Source: Molossus alvarezi (Eukaryota > Chordata > Mammalia > Chiroptera > Molossidae). Taken from it: a stretch of DNA of 64,000 bases. The position numbers and the translations under genes are program-made. The first letter of the stretch is position 1. Each line of letters begins with the position of its first letter. The DNA is taken from NCBI GenBank assembly GCA_037176705.1, contig CM073887.1, positions 23,067,501 through 23,131,500 on the forward strand, in the 5' to 3' direction. Under the pieces are notes generated by a model. It had not been told where the DNA came from. It saw nothing but the letters and a program-made list of their open reading frames with translations, and searched no databases. Below are positions 44,828 to 55,650 of this stretch, one piece after another.

Positions 44828-45249
44828 GTTCCTTTAGTTTTTATGGTATAACTTTGAGAACTATTTTTTTGTGAGTGTTTGTCTCACTGGCTGTTTCTTC
44901 TTAGTCTTTTTTTCACCTATTTCTTGAATGTTGGTGTTCTTTAGGGAAGTCCCAAGTTCTTTTCTTTTCTCCACATCTCACCTACATGTGCTCCCCTCTG
45001 GGCTTTGCTTCTTCATGTCTCTGAGGTCCTTGCTCAAATATCACCTTAACACCACCCTTTGTAAAGTAGCATCTGACTCTCACAACTCTCTTCTGAACTT
45101 GAGCCCCATGTAATAAGCTGCCTACTGGATGTCCCACAGGCAGATCAGGTTAACGGATGCGAAACTGAACTTGTCATTCTTCTCCTCCGAAGCCTGTGCC
45201 TCCTCTCATGTTCTCTGCCTCAGTGAATGGCATCACCATCACCCCTCAT

Positions 45250-45465
45250 GTAGCTACATGTTTCCAGCATTTCCCACATGCCAGGCACTGTTCTAAGAAC
45301 TTTCATATAACACAGAATCTTTCCAGATAGATTCTATTATTATTCCCATTACACAGATGTGGAAACTGAAGCAAGTGAAGTTTAAGTAATTTTTTCAAGG
45401 TCACATAATTATTAATTGGTGGAGATGGACTCTCAGAGCATGTAGTCTTAATTATGCTCTGGTGC
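45250..45465 (-). repeat. MIR SINE inside L2
   Basis: Antisense MIR: cacatgccaggcactgttctaagaactttcatataac, attattattcccattacacagatgtggaaactgaagc, caaggtcacataattattaattggtggagatgg. Confidence 0.85.
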
Positions 45466-45574
45466 CTTCCTTACTCAGTAGCCCAAGCTTGAAATCTAGG
45501 ATTCCCCTTAGTTTAGCTCTCATCCCTCTGCGTATCTGGCCATTCTTCCTGAGCCCACCTTCTAAATCTCTCTT

Positions 45575-45624
45575 TTTTTTTAATCCTCACCCAAGGACAT
45601 TTTTCCATTTTTTGTTCAGATAGG

Positions 45625-45667
<43 letters not shown>

Positions 45668-45825
45668 TGATGTGAAAGAGACACATTGAGTGGTTGCCAC
45701 CCGCACGACCCAACCAGGGCTGGGGACAAACTGCAACCGAGGTACACGCCCTTAGCATGAACCAAACCTGGGACTCTCTGGACCGCAGGCCGATGCTCTA
45801 ACCACTGTGCCAAACCAGCCAGGGC
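45575..45825 (-). repeat. VES-type SINE, capped-tail form, inside L2
   Basis: Tail side aatcctcacccaaggacattttt, (GA)n at 45632-45664, head gccaaaccagccagggc. Exact TSD ctaaatctctctt at 45562-45574 and 45826-45838. Confidence 0.94.
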
Positions 45826-45904
45826 CTAAATCTCTCTTAAAAGCACAGTTCCACTTTCATTTTAAGTGTTCTAGTCCAGGCCTCTTGCCCCCATGGTTAT
45901 AATT

Positions 45905-46075
45905 GGTGTCTTTTTTCCATCTACTTCTATTGTTGAAAGTATTTCAGATGTATCCCCCCTATTCTCTCCATTGACCCCCCCTCCCACCCCTCCTGCTTTC
46001 CCCAGCCTAATGTCTGTGTCCATTGGTTGTGCATATAAGCATATCGACGCCCCCCTTTTTTGTTATTGCCAGAGT
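45905..46075 (-). repeat. L1 3'-UTR fragment
   Basis: atttcagatgtatcccccctattctctccattgacc, C-rich run, ccccagcctaatgtctgtgtccattgg and tgcatataagcat are homologous to the 3'-end insert at 55181-55479, so both belong to the same L1 3'-UTR type. Confidence 0.6.
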
Positions 46076-46439
46076 CTTTTTCTTCCGAGTAGTAACTCTC
46101 ATCATGACACTTGGCATTCATCAGCCTCAGCCTCCACAGTCATCCAGTGCTGGACAAATTTGCCATTGTCCACATCACTGTTGAGCCATTGAAAATTAGG
46201 CCCCCTGATTTTCAGAAATAGGACAGTTCAGACATTTGAAGAATCTCACCGTGAGTCAGATTGCTGGAAGAGTGCAGGTAATACCTGTGTGGTACCTACC
46301 TTTTTGAGTTAGGAAATAAAAAAGAAATGTTATCATTTGCCTTTATTTGGTCCTTAATTTCTACTTATGGTCATAAAAAAGAAATCAGAGTGTAGTCTGG
46401 CCCAGAGAGGGACTGTGCTCCAGCCATTGTAAATTACTT

Positions 46440-47010
46440 GCACTCCTGTAGTGCATCCTGTTCTCTTCTTCCTCTGGGCCTTTGCATGTGCTCGTCCCTC
46501 TCCCAGGCATGCTCTTCCCTCACTGCCCCGTTTGCCTGGCTAACACCACCATTTTCAGGTCTCAACTTAAAGTTCATAACAAAGATTTTCCTGATCTTAT
46601 TTACCTTCCAACAGTTTGGATTAAGTGCTTTTTCTTTAAAAAAAAATGTTCTTACTGATTTTTTTAGAGAGAAAGGGAGAGAGAGATAGAAACATAGATT
46701 GGCTGCCTTCTGCATGCCCCCTACTGGGGACTGAGCCTGCATCCTGGGCATGTGCCCTACCAGGAATTGAACCAGGACCTCTCAGTCCATGGGACAATGC
46801 TCAATCCACTGAGCCACACCAGGTGGACCAAGTGTTTTTTCTTATATGTTGCCATAGCCTACCATTCTTTCCCTACAATATGACTCATCAAACTTCATTT
46901 TAACTGTCTGTTCAGTTGCTTCTTTTAGACTGTAAATTTCATCTCATTTATTTCTGTGTTTCTATCACCCAGCATAGGTGTTAAATAGATATTGATTGAA
47001 TGGAAGATTA
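46440..47010 (+). repeat. L2 LINE 3' end, split by a SINE
   Basis: ctctgggcctttgcatgtgctcg, ccaggcatgctcttccctcactgcc, tttcaggtctcaacttaaagttc, then after the SINE ttagactgtaaatttcatctc, tctatcacccagcataggtgttaaatagatattgattgaatgg. Good sense L2 order. Confidence 0.75.
46637..46829 (-). repeat. VES-type SINE, plain-tail form, inside L2
   Basis: Tail side ttactgatttttttagagag, head gagccacaccaggtggacc. TSD aagtgctttttctt (46623-46636) and aagtgttttttctt (46830-46843), one mismatch. Confidence 0.9.
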
Positions 47011-47069
47011 AATGAGTATTTAAATAAACTAATTGATTTCTGCCATACTTCTTATCTTTGTACAGTAAC

Positions 47070-47590
47070 TCTAGCAGGGGATATATCAGTTAGGGTTAGG
47101 TTCACCCATAAGTAACTACCAGGATCAATGGCTTAAACAAACTAGGGGATTATTTTTCTTCCTCGTTAAGTAAGTCTGAAACTAGGCTCTCAGGGCTTAG
47201 TAGAGTGGTTCCTTGATTATCAGGGACCCACTGTCCTTCTTCTCCACTCACCTGGGTGATCCTTGCCCTCTGTGCACATGTCAGCGTGGCTGCCACCTGC
47301 AGGTCCTCATTCTAGGAGGGAAAGGAAGGGTCAAAAGCAAAAGGGAGCATTGTCAGCAGTCTGCCTTCTGCCCCCCTCCACCTCTTTTAGGCGCTTCCTG
47401 AAAGTTCTTCCAAGGGCTCCCCTCGTACCCATTGATCAGACGATACCACAGTATCACTTCTGGCTGCAAAGGAGGCTAGGAGATAATTTTTTTCCCTTAT
47501 TTCTTTGATACTTGGTACAAAATTGGGTTCTGTTAATAAGAAAGGAGAGAATGGATATTGAGTGGTAACTAAAGGTCTCTAAATAGCTTA
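47070..47590. repeat. Ancient interspersed repeat, family not assigned
   Basis: The start (taagtaactaccaggatcaatggcttaaacaaactagggg), a middle part with gcgtggctgccacctgcagg, and the end (aaaattgggttctgttaataagaaaggagagaatggatattg) match the layout of a dispersed placental repeat I have seen but cannot name safely. Confidence 0.45.
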
Positions 47591-48975
47591 GGATGATTTC
47601 TCCTTAAGGGATCACAGACAATTTTAGTAAATAATTTGCATATTAGAATGTCAGCACTTTTAAAAAGAAATAGATAAAATGAATTTGAAAGGAATCTTAC
47701 CTTTTTTGTCTCTAGTCACTTTATATAAAATTATCTTTTTTTTTTTTTGTATTTTAGGAGGTTTAATTATAGGCATCTAAAAAATCTAAATGATTGCTAT
47801 TATGAATCTTTATTATAATTTTTGGGAATATTTGCACTTGTTGATACTATCTTAAAGTCTTATTGAGATGTCCCCAGAATCTGCTGGTGGGAGTGTAAAT
47901 TGCTAAAAGATTTGGCAATAATATCAAGAAAAAAAAAAAATCTTTAATCTCCTTCTGTTCAATCTTCTGTAAATCTAAAATCTAAATTCTATAAATTGGA
48001 TTTTTTTGAGAATTTAATAACTTGGAAAAATGCTCAGGACATAGTTTTAAATGGAAGGAGCAGGAATCAAGATGTAATCCCAAGTCATTAAATACTTCAA
48101 AACACATCCAGTTATATTAGTTGTCCTTCATTCCACTGTATAGGTGTCCTTTATATAGATTTAATCGTTGTCTTATATTGAACATTTAGCTTGTTCTAAT
48201 TTTTCACTATTAGGAATAGTCTTCAATGAATGACAGTACATTTGTACATAACTTTTGTTTGGATTTCTGGATCTTTATGATAGATTTATATAAGAATAAA
48301 CAGAAGAGATTAAAGATATAGATCCGTATTTTTTTATGCCTATTGCTAAATGTGTATACATACACATGTTATGCTTCTGATTTTGTGAAATTTATGAAAT
48401 TAGAAAGTATAGAAAAAAGGGTAGAAGGAAAGATATTAAAGCATTAAAAATAGTTGATCTCTTTTGGTGGTGCTTTGAGTGATTTTGCTGTCTTTATATT
48501 CCTGTATATGTTTTTTGCAATGATTATTGATTTTATGATTTAAAAATTAATTCAGTTGAAAATAAAGAATATCCTGTTTTGGTGATCAGCTGCTGCTTTG
48601 TTATTTAGGGTCTCGGTGTCAAAGCTGAAAACTTAATGTTGATGTTTTAATCAAAGAAGAATAAGCACATGGCAGATATATCCTATAGGGTTTATAATGT
48701 GCATATTTGATGTTTTTCTGCATTGGTTTGGAGATATTTTCTCTAGAAATTTAAACCAGTAATTTTTTTCTTAGTACCATTTGTTGTAGCTATTAAAAAC
48801 TAAAGCAGCGCAAAACTTAAGTTCTAGTCAGTATTTGGACTGTGGTATAACCTTTATGTAATCCTAGGGTTATTTTTAGCATACTATCTTTCCAGGGCAA
48901 ATCATGTTAATATATAAGTATATATTTGTTTCTAGAGACAAAAACTGAGTGGGTTCATATAATTGACAATCAAGA
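47591..48975. other. Unassigned AT-rich sequence
   Basis: No gene, exon or repeat recognised. Contains T- and A-runs (47743-47754; 47930-47940). Confidence 0.3.
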
Positions 48976-48986
48976 TACGGTAACCC

Positions 48987-49234
48987 TGCCCTGGCCGGTT
49001 CGGCTCAGCGGTTAGAGTGTTGGCCTGCGGTCCAGAGAGACCTGGGTTCGGTTCCTGCTAAGGGCGTGTACCTCGGTTGCAGTTTGTCCCCAGCCCTGGT
49101 TGGTCGTGCGGGTGGCAGCCGCTCAATGTGTCCCTTTCACGTTGACGTTTCTCTCTCTCTCTTCTTCTCTCTCCCTCCCACTCTTTCTGAACAAAAAGTG
49201 GAAAAATGTGCTCGAGTGAGGATAAAAAAAAAAG
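48987..49234 (+). repeat. VES-type SINE, capped-tail form, well preserved
   Basis: Head gccctggccggttcggctcagcgg, A box tcggctcagcgg, B box gggttcggttcc, and the 3' end with gtgaggataaaaaaaa. TSD tacggtaaccc (48976-48986) and tacggtgaccc (49235-49245). Many retained CpGs suggest it is relatively young. Confidence 0.94.
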
Positions 49235-49245
49235 TACGGTGACCC

Positions 49246-49725
49246 AGTGACCTACTTCATATTCACAGACTCTGTAGCCAGGAATAGACAAATTTTAGAG
49301 ATGTATTCCAGAATGTCAGATAAGGAGAGAGAGTATGAAAAACATGTTAAATAGAAAACAAAAATAGTGTCAGTTAAAAAACACACAACAAAAACAATCT
49401 CCTATATCAATAATATATAGTTGGGGATTTTGGAATCTAGGGATCAGAATAAGGTATGGGTTCTGTTTGGGGGAGAGGACAGATTTGTGGGAACATTTTG
49501 AGCAGTTTTCCCTGGGTTGTTGAGAAGGAGCACACTTTGCTAATGTAAAAACGTACTGTGGACTGTTACTAGTTTCTGCCTTTAATTCTGTTCCCCTCAA
49601 TTGAGAAAAATAATATTGCTAGACGATATTAAGACCCTATTCATAGTTTTCAGTAAATGTATATTTTGTTACACATAATGATCTGTGTACTGTCTATATT
49701 TATTTTAAAAGCGATATTTAGTTTG
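49246..49725. other. Unassigned sequence
   Basis: No repeat or gene recognised. Confidence 0.3.
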
Positions 49726-49727
49726 AA

Positions 49728-49937
49728 GTAGAGATTGGCAAACAATGGCCTATTGGCCAGACCTGGCCTCCTGCCTATTTTTTATGCTCTGTCAGATAGG
49801 AATAGTTTATACATTTCTAAATGGTTGGAAAAAAATACAAAGAAGACGATGTGTAGAGAGCATAAATGTATCCTGCAACCCCTAAAATATTTACTATCCG
49901 ATTTTACAGAAAAAGTTTGCCAACCCTTGGTCTAAAG
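49728..49937. repeat. hAT-type DNA transposon relic with inverted ends
   Basis: Inverted ends attggcaaac (49735-49744) and gtttgccaaccc (49916-49927), with internal aatggcctattggccagacctggcctcc and cctaaaatatttactatccgattttacag. This layout belongs to a common non-autonomous hAT family; subfamily not named. Confidence 0.65.
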
Positions 49938-50137
49938 CTGTGGTTTTTAACCAGAGGAAAGTTTGCCCCCAGGGGACCTTTGGCACTATCTCAAGACATT
50001 TTTGATTGTCACAAGATGGGGAGGTAGGGGGAGGGATGCTGCTGGAGATCAGGGGTAGAAGCCAGAGATGCAGATGAACATCCTACAATGCACAGAATGG
50101 CTCCTCAAGACAAAGAATCACCTAGTCCAAAATGCTG

Positions 50138-50914
50138 ACCAAGACTCTCTCCTCTTCTGAGCCTTCTTCTCAAGTAGGTCTCAGCCTTGGCCCTCATCCT
50201 GTGTTTGGCCTGCCTAGTAGCAAGTATTCTGTTGTCAGTTTAGTGAAAATCCCCCCACTCTTCATTTCTGATAAACCTTGATATCTGATCAAATTTTCCC
50301 TCCCTCCCTCCCTCCCTCCCTCCCTCCCTCCCTCCCTCCCTCCCTCCCTCCCTCCCTTCCTTCCTTCCTTCCTTCCTTCCTTCCTTCCTTCCTTCCTTCC
50401 TTCCTTTTTTGTTAATTCTCACCTGAGGATATTTTTTCCATTGATATTTAGAGAATGAAAAGGAGGGAGGGAGAGAGACAGACATTGATGTGAGAGAGAG
50501 ACATCGATTGGTTGCTTCCTGCACGACTCCTGAATAGGGGCCAGGGATCAAACCTGCAACCCAGGTAATCGAACCCATGACTCTTCGATCCGAGGGTCCA
50601 ACACTCTAATTGTTGAGACAGACTGGCCAGAGCTGATCAAATTTTTCATCCCCCACTCCTTATATCTGATCACCCTGGCCTGTGTTTAGCAAGAATCCTG
50701 TTAGATAAAAGTAGTAGTAATCTCCCTACTCTTGATGTCTTGTCTTACTGATTTTTCTATCTACTGACCCCCTCACTCTGCTTGTTGGTATAAATTCCCA
50801 GCTGTCTTTGCTGTAGTAGGAGTTGAGCTTGATCTCTGACTCCTGTTGCAGTAGTCCTGAATGAAATCTTCCTTACCGGTTTAACAAGTATCAGAATATT
50901 TCTTGAATCAGTAG
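50138..50914 (+). repeat. ERV class I-like LTR inside MER20-like element
   Basis: Before the SINE: accaagactctctcctcttc and gataaaccttgatatctgatc. After it: ctgacccccctcactc-like sequence, ttggtataaattcccagctg (TATA-like), gcagtagtcctgaatgaaatcttccttaccgg (degenerate AATAAA region), then aacaagtatcagaatatttcttgaatca. It resembles MER4-group LTRs. TG..CA ends are plausible (about 50137 and 50914) but no target duplication is confirmed. Confidence 0.6.
50298..50632 (-). repeat. VES-type SINE whose tail became a microsatellite
   Basis: Exact TSD ctgatcaaatttt at 50285-50297 and 50633-50645 encloses both the SINE and about 107 bp of (CCCT)n then (TTCC)n at 50298-50404. The satellite therefore replaced the A-tail. 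Head tgagacagactggccagagc. The 112-codon minus-strand frame with GREGGREGG repeats is an artefact of this. Confidence 0.94.
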
Positions 50915-50940
50915 TGTAGAGGTTGAGCAATCCTGGTTTA

Positions 50941-52415
50941 AAGTAACATGTGGTACGTGCATGAATTCAGAAACCACCTCTTCAAATGACTCTGTAGCAG
51001 CCCCCTTCCCCTCTGGGGTTCCATTGTTTTATAGGAAAGAGGGACTGGCCAGCATAAACATGCACTAGGGAACAGTTGCCTTCAGGACCTGGATGAGACC
51101 AGCTATAAAGATATTTTACCCCAATATTTCCAGGGCAGTCTGGACAGGGGTGGCCATGCGGTATTTGGCCTGGCTCTATTCCCTGGGTTTCCTTAAGAAT
51201 GAAATAAAGCTGACTAAGTCTGTGGGGATTTCATTATCAAGCTCCCTTCCTCTCCAATATTTTTCCACCTGTTGGAATCTTTATTAGATGATGAAACATT
51301 GCAATCTTCAGTCCAAAGTAAAATGCTAAAAGGCAACTGTATGAACTTGTTAAAACAAGTTTAGACAGTTATTATGCAATAAATGGAATTCATTACTGTT
51401 TCTTTCCTGGTTCTCACTTCAGAGGTGTGGTTGAAAAGAAGAGTGCACACAGGGTTTTGAAAATGAGTTTCTATATTTTGGGGTAGAAATTAGGGAGGTT
51501 GGAGATCTTCATTGGTGAGTGAGAGGCAAGAGAAAGCTAAAGACAAAAAAGTTCAAAGCTGTAACGTAACCCTACCCTCCTTGTATACTTGAATCCCAGA
51601 CCCCCCACCCCCTTTTTTTGGCCTGCTTGCTTTCTTAGAACTGGGCCCTGGTACCTGTTCTATCCATGTGGCTCTGCTATTAAATTAACTAAAGCTTCCT
51701 TCTCTGGCAGAAACCTCTGGACCCTGTACCTTACCTACTGTCTGAACATGTCTCTTCTTCACGTGAAACCAGATCTGCCCAGTTCAAGTTCAGCCTGGTC
51801 AACTGAACCACTCCAGTTAATGGTTCAGATGGTCCCACAGCTCTGATTTTCTTTAACATCCTAATTTTCTTTGACTGTGTTATTTCTGACAGGGTTCTGA
51901 TTAGGTAAACATAGTTCCAAAATGGCCACAAAGTCCTTATGCATTCCAATTAGAACTTATCTCTGTATTTCCCTCCATTTTCCACATAGATTTTAACTTT
52001 TTCCTATCCCCCCCAACCCCTGAAATTTTCTTTCATTTTGATGATTGGAAGTTATACAGTAGACCCTGTATTTATAGGTCTTTGACTATTGTCAGGTGAA
52101 ATCTTCACATAGAGACTTTATGGCCAGTGTCAGGCTATTATTAGAGACTCTTTTAATGACTTATAATTGCCAATATAGAAGATGTCAAGAAAGACACGGG
52201 GGAACTTTAAAATTTGTGCAGAGAAAAGGGTTTCTAATTAGTGGCAGAGTGGACTTTGTGGTCATTCTTTATTTTTGTAGGCCCCCAAAGGACCATTTTA
52301 ATGTTCTAGCAACTCAATAAAAGAAAGCTGCTGTCAGTTAAGTAACTAGGTAGAACCTACTAATTTACTATTTGTTATTAAGTTAGTAGACATGGAAAAA
52401 TATTTTTTTCCCTGG
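50941..52415. other. Unassigned sequence
   Basis: No gene or repeat recognised. C-runs lie at 51598-51610 and near 52008-52020. Confidence 0.3.
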
Positions 52416-52419
52416 ATTG

Positions 52420-52760
52420 GATCAAGAGTATTATGCTAAGTGAAATAAACCAATCAGAGAAAGACAAGTATCTCACATGATCTCACTTATATGTGGAATC
52501 CAATGAACAAAATAAACTGATGAACAAAATAGATCGAGTCATGGAAGCATGGAACAGACTGAATTTCAGAAGGAAGGGGATGGAGGGTGGGAACAGATTA
52601 ACCAAAGAATTTATATGCACATATGCATAACCCATGGACCCAGACAATAGTGTAATGAAGGCCTGAGGGTGGTAATGGAGGGGGTCAGTGGGGGAAAAAA
52701 GGGGAGACGTCTATAATACTTTCAATAATAAAGATAAATTTTTTAAAAAACCTGCTTACA
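52420..52760 (+). repeat. L1 3' end, 5'-truncated
   Basis: ggattggatcaagagtattatgctaagtgaaataaacc, cagagaaagacaagtatctcacatgatctcacttatatgtggaatcc, gtgggaacagatt, tgaaggcctgagggtgg, ending tttcaataataaagataaa plus an A-rich tail. It is less diverged than the L1M copies and typical of a younger, severely truncated L1 insertion. Confidence 0.85.
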
Positions 52761-52884
52761 GTGCTAAAAATAAAATTAGCCGTTCTTTTCAAATAAAATT
52801 ATTCCATAAAAAAATATTGAATCTGCTAATCTAGTTTAAGAAATACTGTATAATCTAGACAGAAGAATACTGACTTTGTACTGG

Positions 52885-53007
52885 GAATATCTGGGGCGGG
52901 GCACTTTGTAAAGTATATGACTGTCTAATCACTATGCTGAACACCTGAAACCAATACAAAACAATACTGAATGGTAAACTGCAGTTGAAAAATAAGATTA
53001 AAAAAGG
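52885..53007 (+). repeat. L1 3'-end fragment
   Basis: ttgtaaagtatatgactgtctaatcactatgctgaacacctgaaaccaatacaaaacaatactgaatgg followed by gttgaaaaataag: the sense form of the terminus seen in antisense at 36100 and 39145. Confidence 0.8.
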
Positions 53008-53022
53008 AAGACTGACTTTGGA

Positions 53023-53257
53023 GCCCTGGCTGGTTTGGCTCAGCAGTTAGAGCGTCGGCCTGCAGTCCAGAGACACCCGGGTTCGGTTCCCGTTAAGGGC
53101 ATGTACCTCGGTTGCCGTTTGTCCCCGGTCCTGGTAGGGTTGTGCGGGTGGCAACCACTCTATGTGTCCCTTTCACGTCGAGGTTTCTCTCTCTCTCCTT
53201 CCTACTCTATCTGAACAAAAAATGGAAAGATGTCCTCAGGTGAGGAGAGAAAAAAAA
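53023..53257 (+). repeat. VES-type SINE, capped-tail form, well preserved
   Basis: Head gccctggctggtttggctcag, B box gggttcggttcccg, 3' end gtcctcaggtgaggag plus A-tail. Exact TSD aagactgactttgga (15 bp) at 53008-53022 and 53256-53270; the tail and TSD share the A bases. Confidence 0.95.
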
Positions 53258-53261
53258 GACT

Positions 53262-53450
53262 GACTTTGGAGATAGCTCTGCCCATGTCCCCTGGGGCAAG
53301 TTACTTAACCTTTCCTTGCCTCATTTCCTCAGCTGTGAAACAGGGAAAATAATAGCATACTTAGCTCATAGTGTTGTTGTAAGGACTGTATTTGTTTATA
53401 GGTAAAGTACTTAAAACAGTGTAGGCCATGTTGTAATTCCTATTGAAGCC
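53262..53450 (+). repeat. MIR SINE
   Basis: Sense MIR: gactttggagatagctctg, ggggcaagttacttaacctttccttgcctcatttcctcagctg, aaacagggaaaataatagc, tcatagtgttgttgtaagg. The preceding VES SINE inserted into its 5' part. Confidence 0.85.
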
Positions 53451-54890
53451 TTAGCTATTAGTAGTTTTTATTGTGGTCTTGGAGTTAATGAGCTAATCTA
53501 GCCAAATGTATTTTTAGGGACTAGAAGGATATATGTTCAGACATTTCAAGAAAGAAAAGTCTAAGCATACTTCTTTAAGGTATCTTAAATCAGATTAAGA
53601 TAATTGAAATAGTTAGCAGTGTTAAATCATGTCTTTCAAATAGGTTACTATCATAGTCACACTAATACACACATCTCTTGATTTTTAAGGTAGTTTTGGG
53701 TGGCAGACTTTGCTGAGGCTCTGAAAAGTACCTCGGCAGCCAGGTGTCTAGCAGGGATGTTGGCTTAAATGGCACTTAAATGACATTTAAATAAGTCTTG
53801 CTGTGCAAATACTGATTTGTTGATCATAGGAGTGAAGCTTCCTACAGGGTTTAGTTTGGGAGAGGATAGAAAAATACATGGAACTTGAATTTTGGTGATA
53901 CTAACAGCAATAAAGGTAATGCAAACACTCAAATTTAGGTCAGTTGACAGAATAAGCTGGCCACTTATGGAGGGGGCAATGTTCCTTTATTTTGTTCAGG
54001 AGACATCAGTTGAGAAGATTAGACATTTTAAATAAGTGTGGCCATGCTATTTAGTTGTACAGAAACATTTTCAAATGAAATTTGCTTTCCTAAAATACCA
54101 AGAGAATTTCATAAAGCTTTATCTTCTATTTTATGGCACTAGCCTAAATTTTTTTTTTGTGTGTGTGTTTATAATCAAGTACACCTGTGTTAATATGTAT
54201 GTACATATGTATAAAAGAATATAATTATGGTGAAGAAAACACATTTAGAAGAGAGGTTATGGATTTTTAAAAAATAATAATAAAGGACCTTTCTCTGAAA
54301 ATGGTTTTCTTGAAACACACCAGAAAATCTGCGCAGTAGTCTGCCAGCTAATTTTTTTTAGAAGATGAAATAAGTGCTTCATGGATCCCTGATATGGTTT
54401 ACTCATATGGCTGGTTTTCTACATGAAGGGGGAAACGTTTGATTAATTACCATTAACTGTGACATGTCCTGTGGGTAACGAATTTTTGCGTATCTATTTT
54501 CTGCCCTTTTCAAATAAACCGGTGGCTATGTACTAGGTTCTGGTAAAGCAGTCCACTAGAACACTTACATAAAAGCAGCTTCTGCAAAAGCATAGGATGG
54601 CAGTGTTGTCAAGCACTTAGGTGGTGCCTGGGAGATGCTGTGTCCTGCTATTGTCTGTGGGACCTGATCTTTCATTTTCCTGGGAGTTTGTCAGGTCCCG
54701 GTGGTGCCTGTGCATCCTTGAGGTGGCTGCTTAGGCTTGGAGCTATAGTCTGTTGCCATGCATATTAGTGTGAGATTTAAACCTATGGCTTTGATTTCGG
54801 TAACACTCGGGATACCATTGTTGCCGTTCATCAAATCAGTGCTTCCTAATTTGGAGTAACAGTATAATTTGATAGGCTTTTGCACATATT
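53451..54890. other. Unassigned sequence
   Basis: AT-rich, no gene. A 68-codon minus frame at 54691-54897 is unsupported. Confidence 0.3.
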
Positions 54891-54894
54891 TTCT

Positions 54895-55050
54895 CATTTG
54901 ATTTCCTTAATACTATACAGTAGGTAGGCAGGTGTCAATTATGATAAAGTAAGGTTGAATGACTTGCCAAAGGCCATTGAACAGTATGTGGCAGACTGGA
55001 TCTCATACTCAGGTCTTCTGAGCCCACGCTCATTGCTCATCATCCTGTAC
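54895..55050 (-). repeat. MIR fragment
   Basis: Antisense MIR order: gtaaggttgaatgacttgccaaaggcc, gcagactggatctcatactcagg, tctgagcccacgctc. Diverged. Confidence 0.5.
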
Positions 55051-55074
55051 CACATGCTTTTTTATATGTTGCTG

Positions 55075-55650
55075 TGTTTGACTTGCTAATATTTCGATGA
55101 GGATTTTTGCATTGATGTTCAAGAGAAATGTTGATCTATAGTTTTCCTTTCTTGTAATGTCTTGGTCTGGTTTTATTTTATTTATTTATTTTTATTAATT
55201 TATTTTTGTTACAGATATTTCTCCTTTTTTCCCCATTGACACCCTCCTCCCCATTCCCCCTCCCCCCCACCCCGTCCCCAGCTTTGTTGTCTATGTCCAT
55301 CGGTTAGCCATACATGCATATAAGTTCTGTGATTTATCTCTTCCCTCCCCCTCACTCCGTCTTCTGAGGATTGTCAGTCTGTACTCTACTTCTATGTCTC
55401 TGGATCTATTTTGTTCATCTGTTTGTTTTGTTCATTGTATTCCACAAATACGTGAGATCATGTGATACTTGTCTTTAGGGAGTAATACTGGCCTGTAGAA
55501 TAAGTTAGGCAGTATTCTCTCTGCTTCTAGTTTCTGGAAGAGATTGTAGAGAATTGATATAATTGCCTTTTTAAATGTTTGGTGGAATCCATCAGTGAAC
55601 CCATCTGGGCCTGGTGTCTCTGTTTTGGAAGGTTATTAATTATTGGCTGA
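55075..55650 (-). repeat. L1 ORF2 fragment, split by another L1 3' end
   Basis: Antisense ORF2: gatgttcaagagaaatgttgatctatagttttc, cttgtaatgtcttggtctgg, then after the insert gggagtaatactggcctgtagaataagtt, gaagagattgtagagaattgatataattgcc, tggaatccatcagtgaacccatctgggcctgg. The interruption is at the tctggttttggtatcaggg position of the L1 consensus. Confidence 0.8.
55181..55479 (-). repeat. L1 3' end inserted into L1
   Basis: A T-rich tail side (tttatttatttttattaattt), then gttacagatatttctcc, C-rich run, gtctatgtccatcgg, tgttcattgtattccacaaatacgtgagatcatgtgatacttgtc. It is the antisense of the 3' end at 52440-52640. 5'-truncated to about 300 bp. Confidence 0.75.

Larger units (their letters stand above)
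44930..45900 (+). repeat. L2-type LINE, split by MIR and SINE
   Basis: Sense L2-like order: gctcccctctgggctttgcttc, gaggtccttgctcaaatatcacct, gaaactgaacttgtcattcttctcc, gcctcagtgaatggcatcaccatca, then after the MIR cagtagcccaagcttgaaatctaggattcc, then after the SINE ctaaatctctcttaaa..ctagtccaggcctc. The sequential interruptions date the L2 as oldest. Confidence 0.6.
49938..50940 (+). repeat. hAT relic (MER20-like), split by an LTR
   Basis: Left part: gtggtttttaaccag, gtttgcccccaggggacctttggcactatctcaagacatttttg, atcctacaatgcacagaatggctcc, caaagaatcacctagtccaaaatg. The expected right end (gtgtagaggttgagcaatcctgg) reappears at 50915-50938, after about 775 bp of inserted LTR and SINE. Confidence 0.75.

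Noticed and set aside
50240..50578. Gly/Arg/Glu-repeat protein
   Set aside because: Translation of the (CCCT)n/(TTCC)n microsatellite and SINE.
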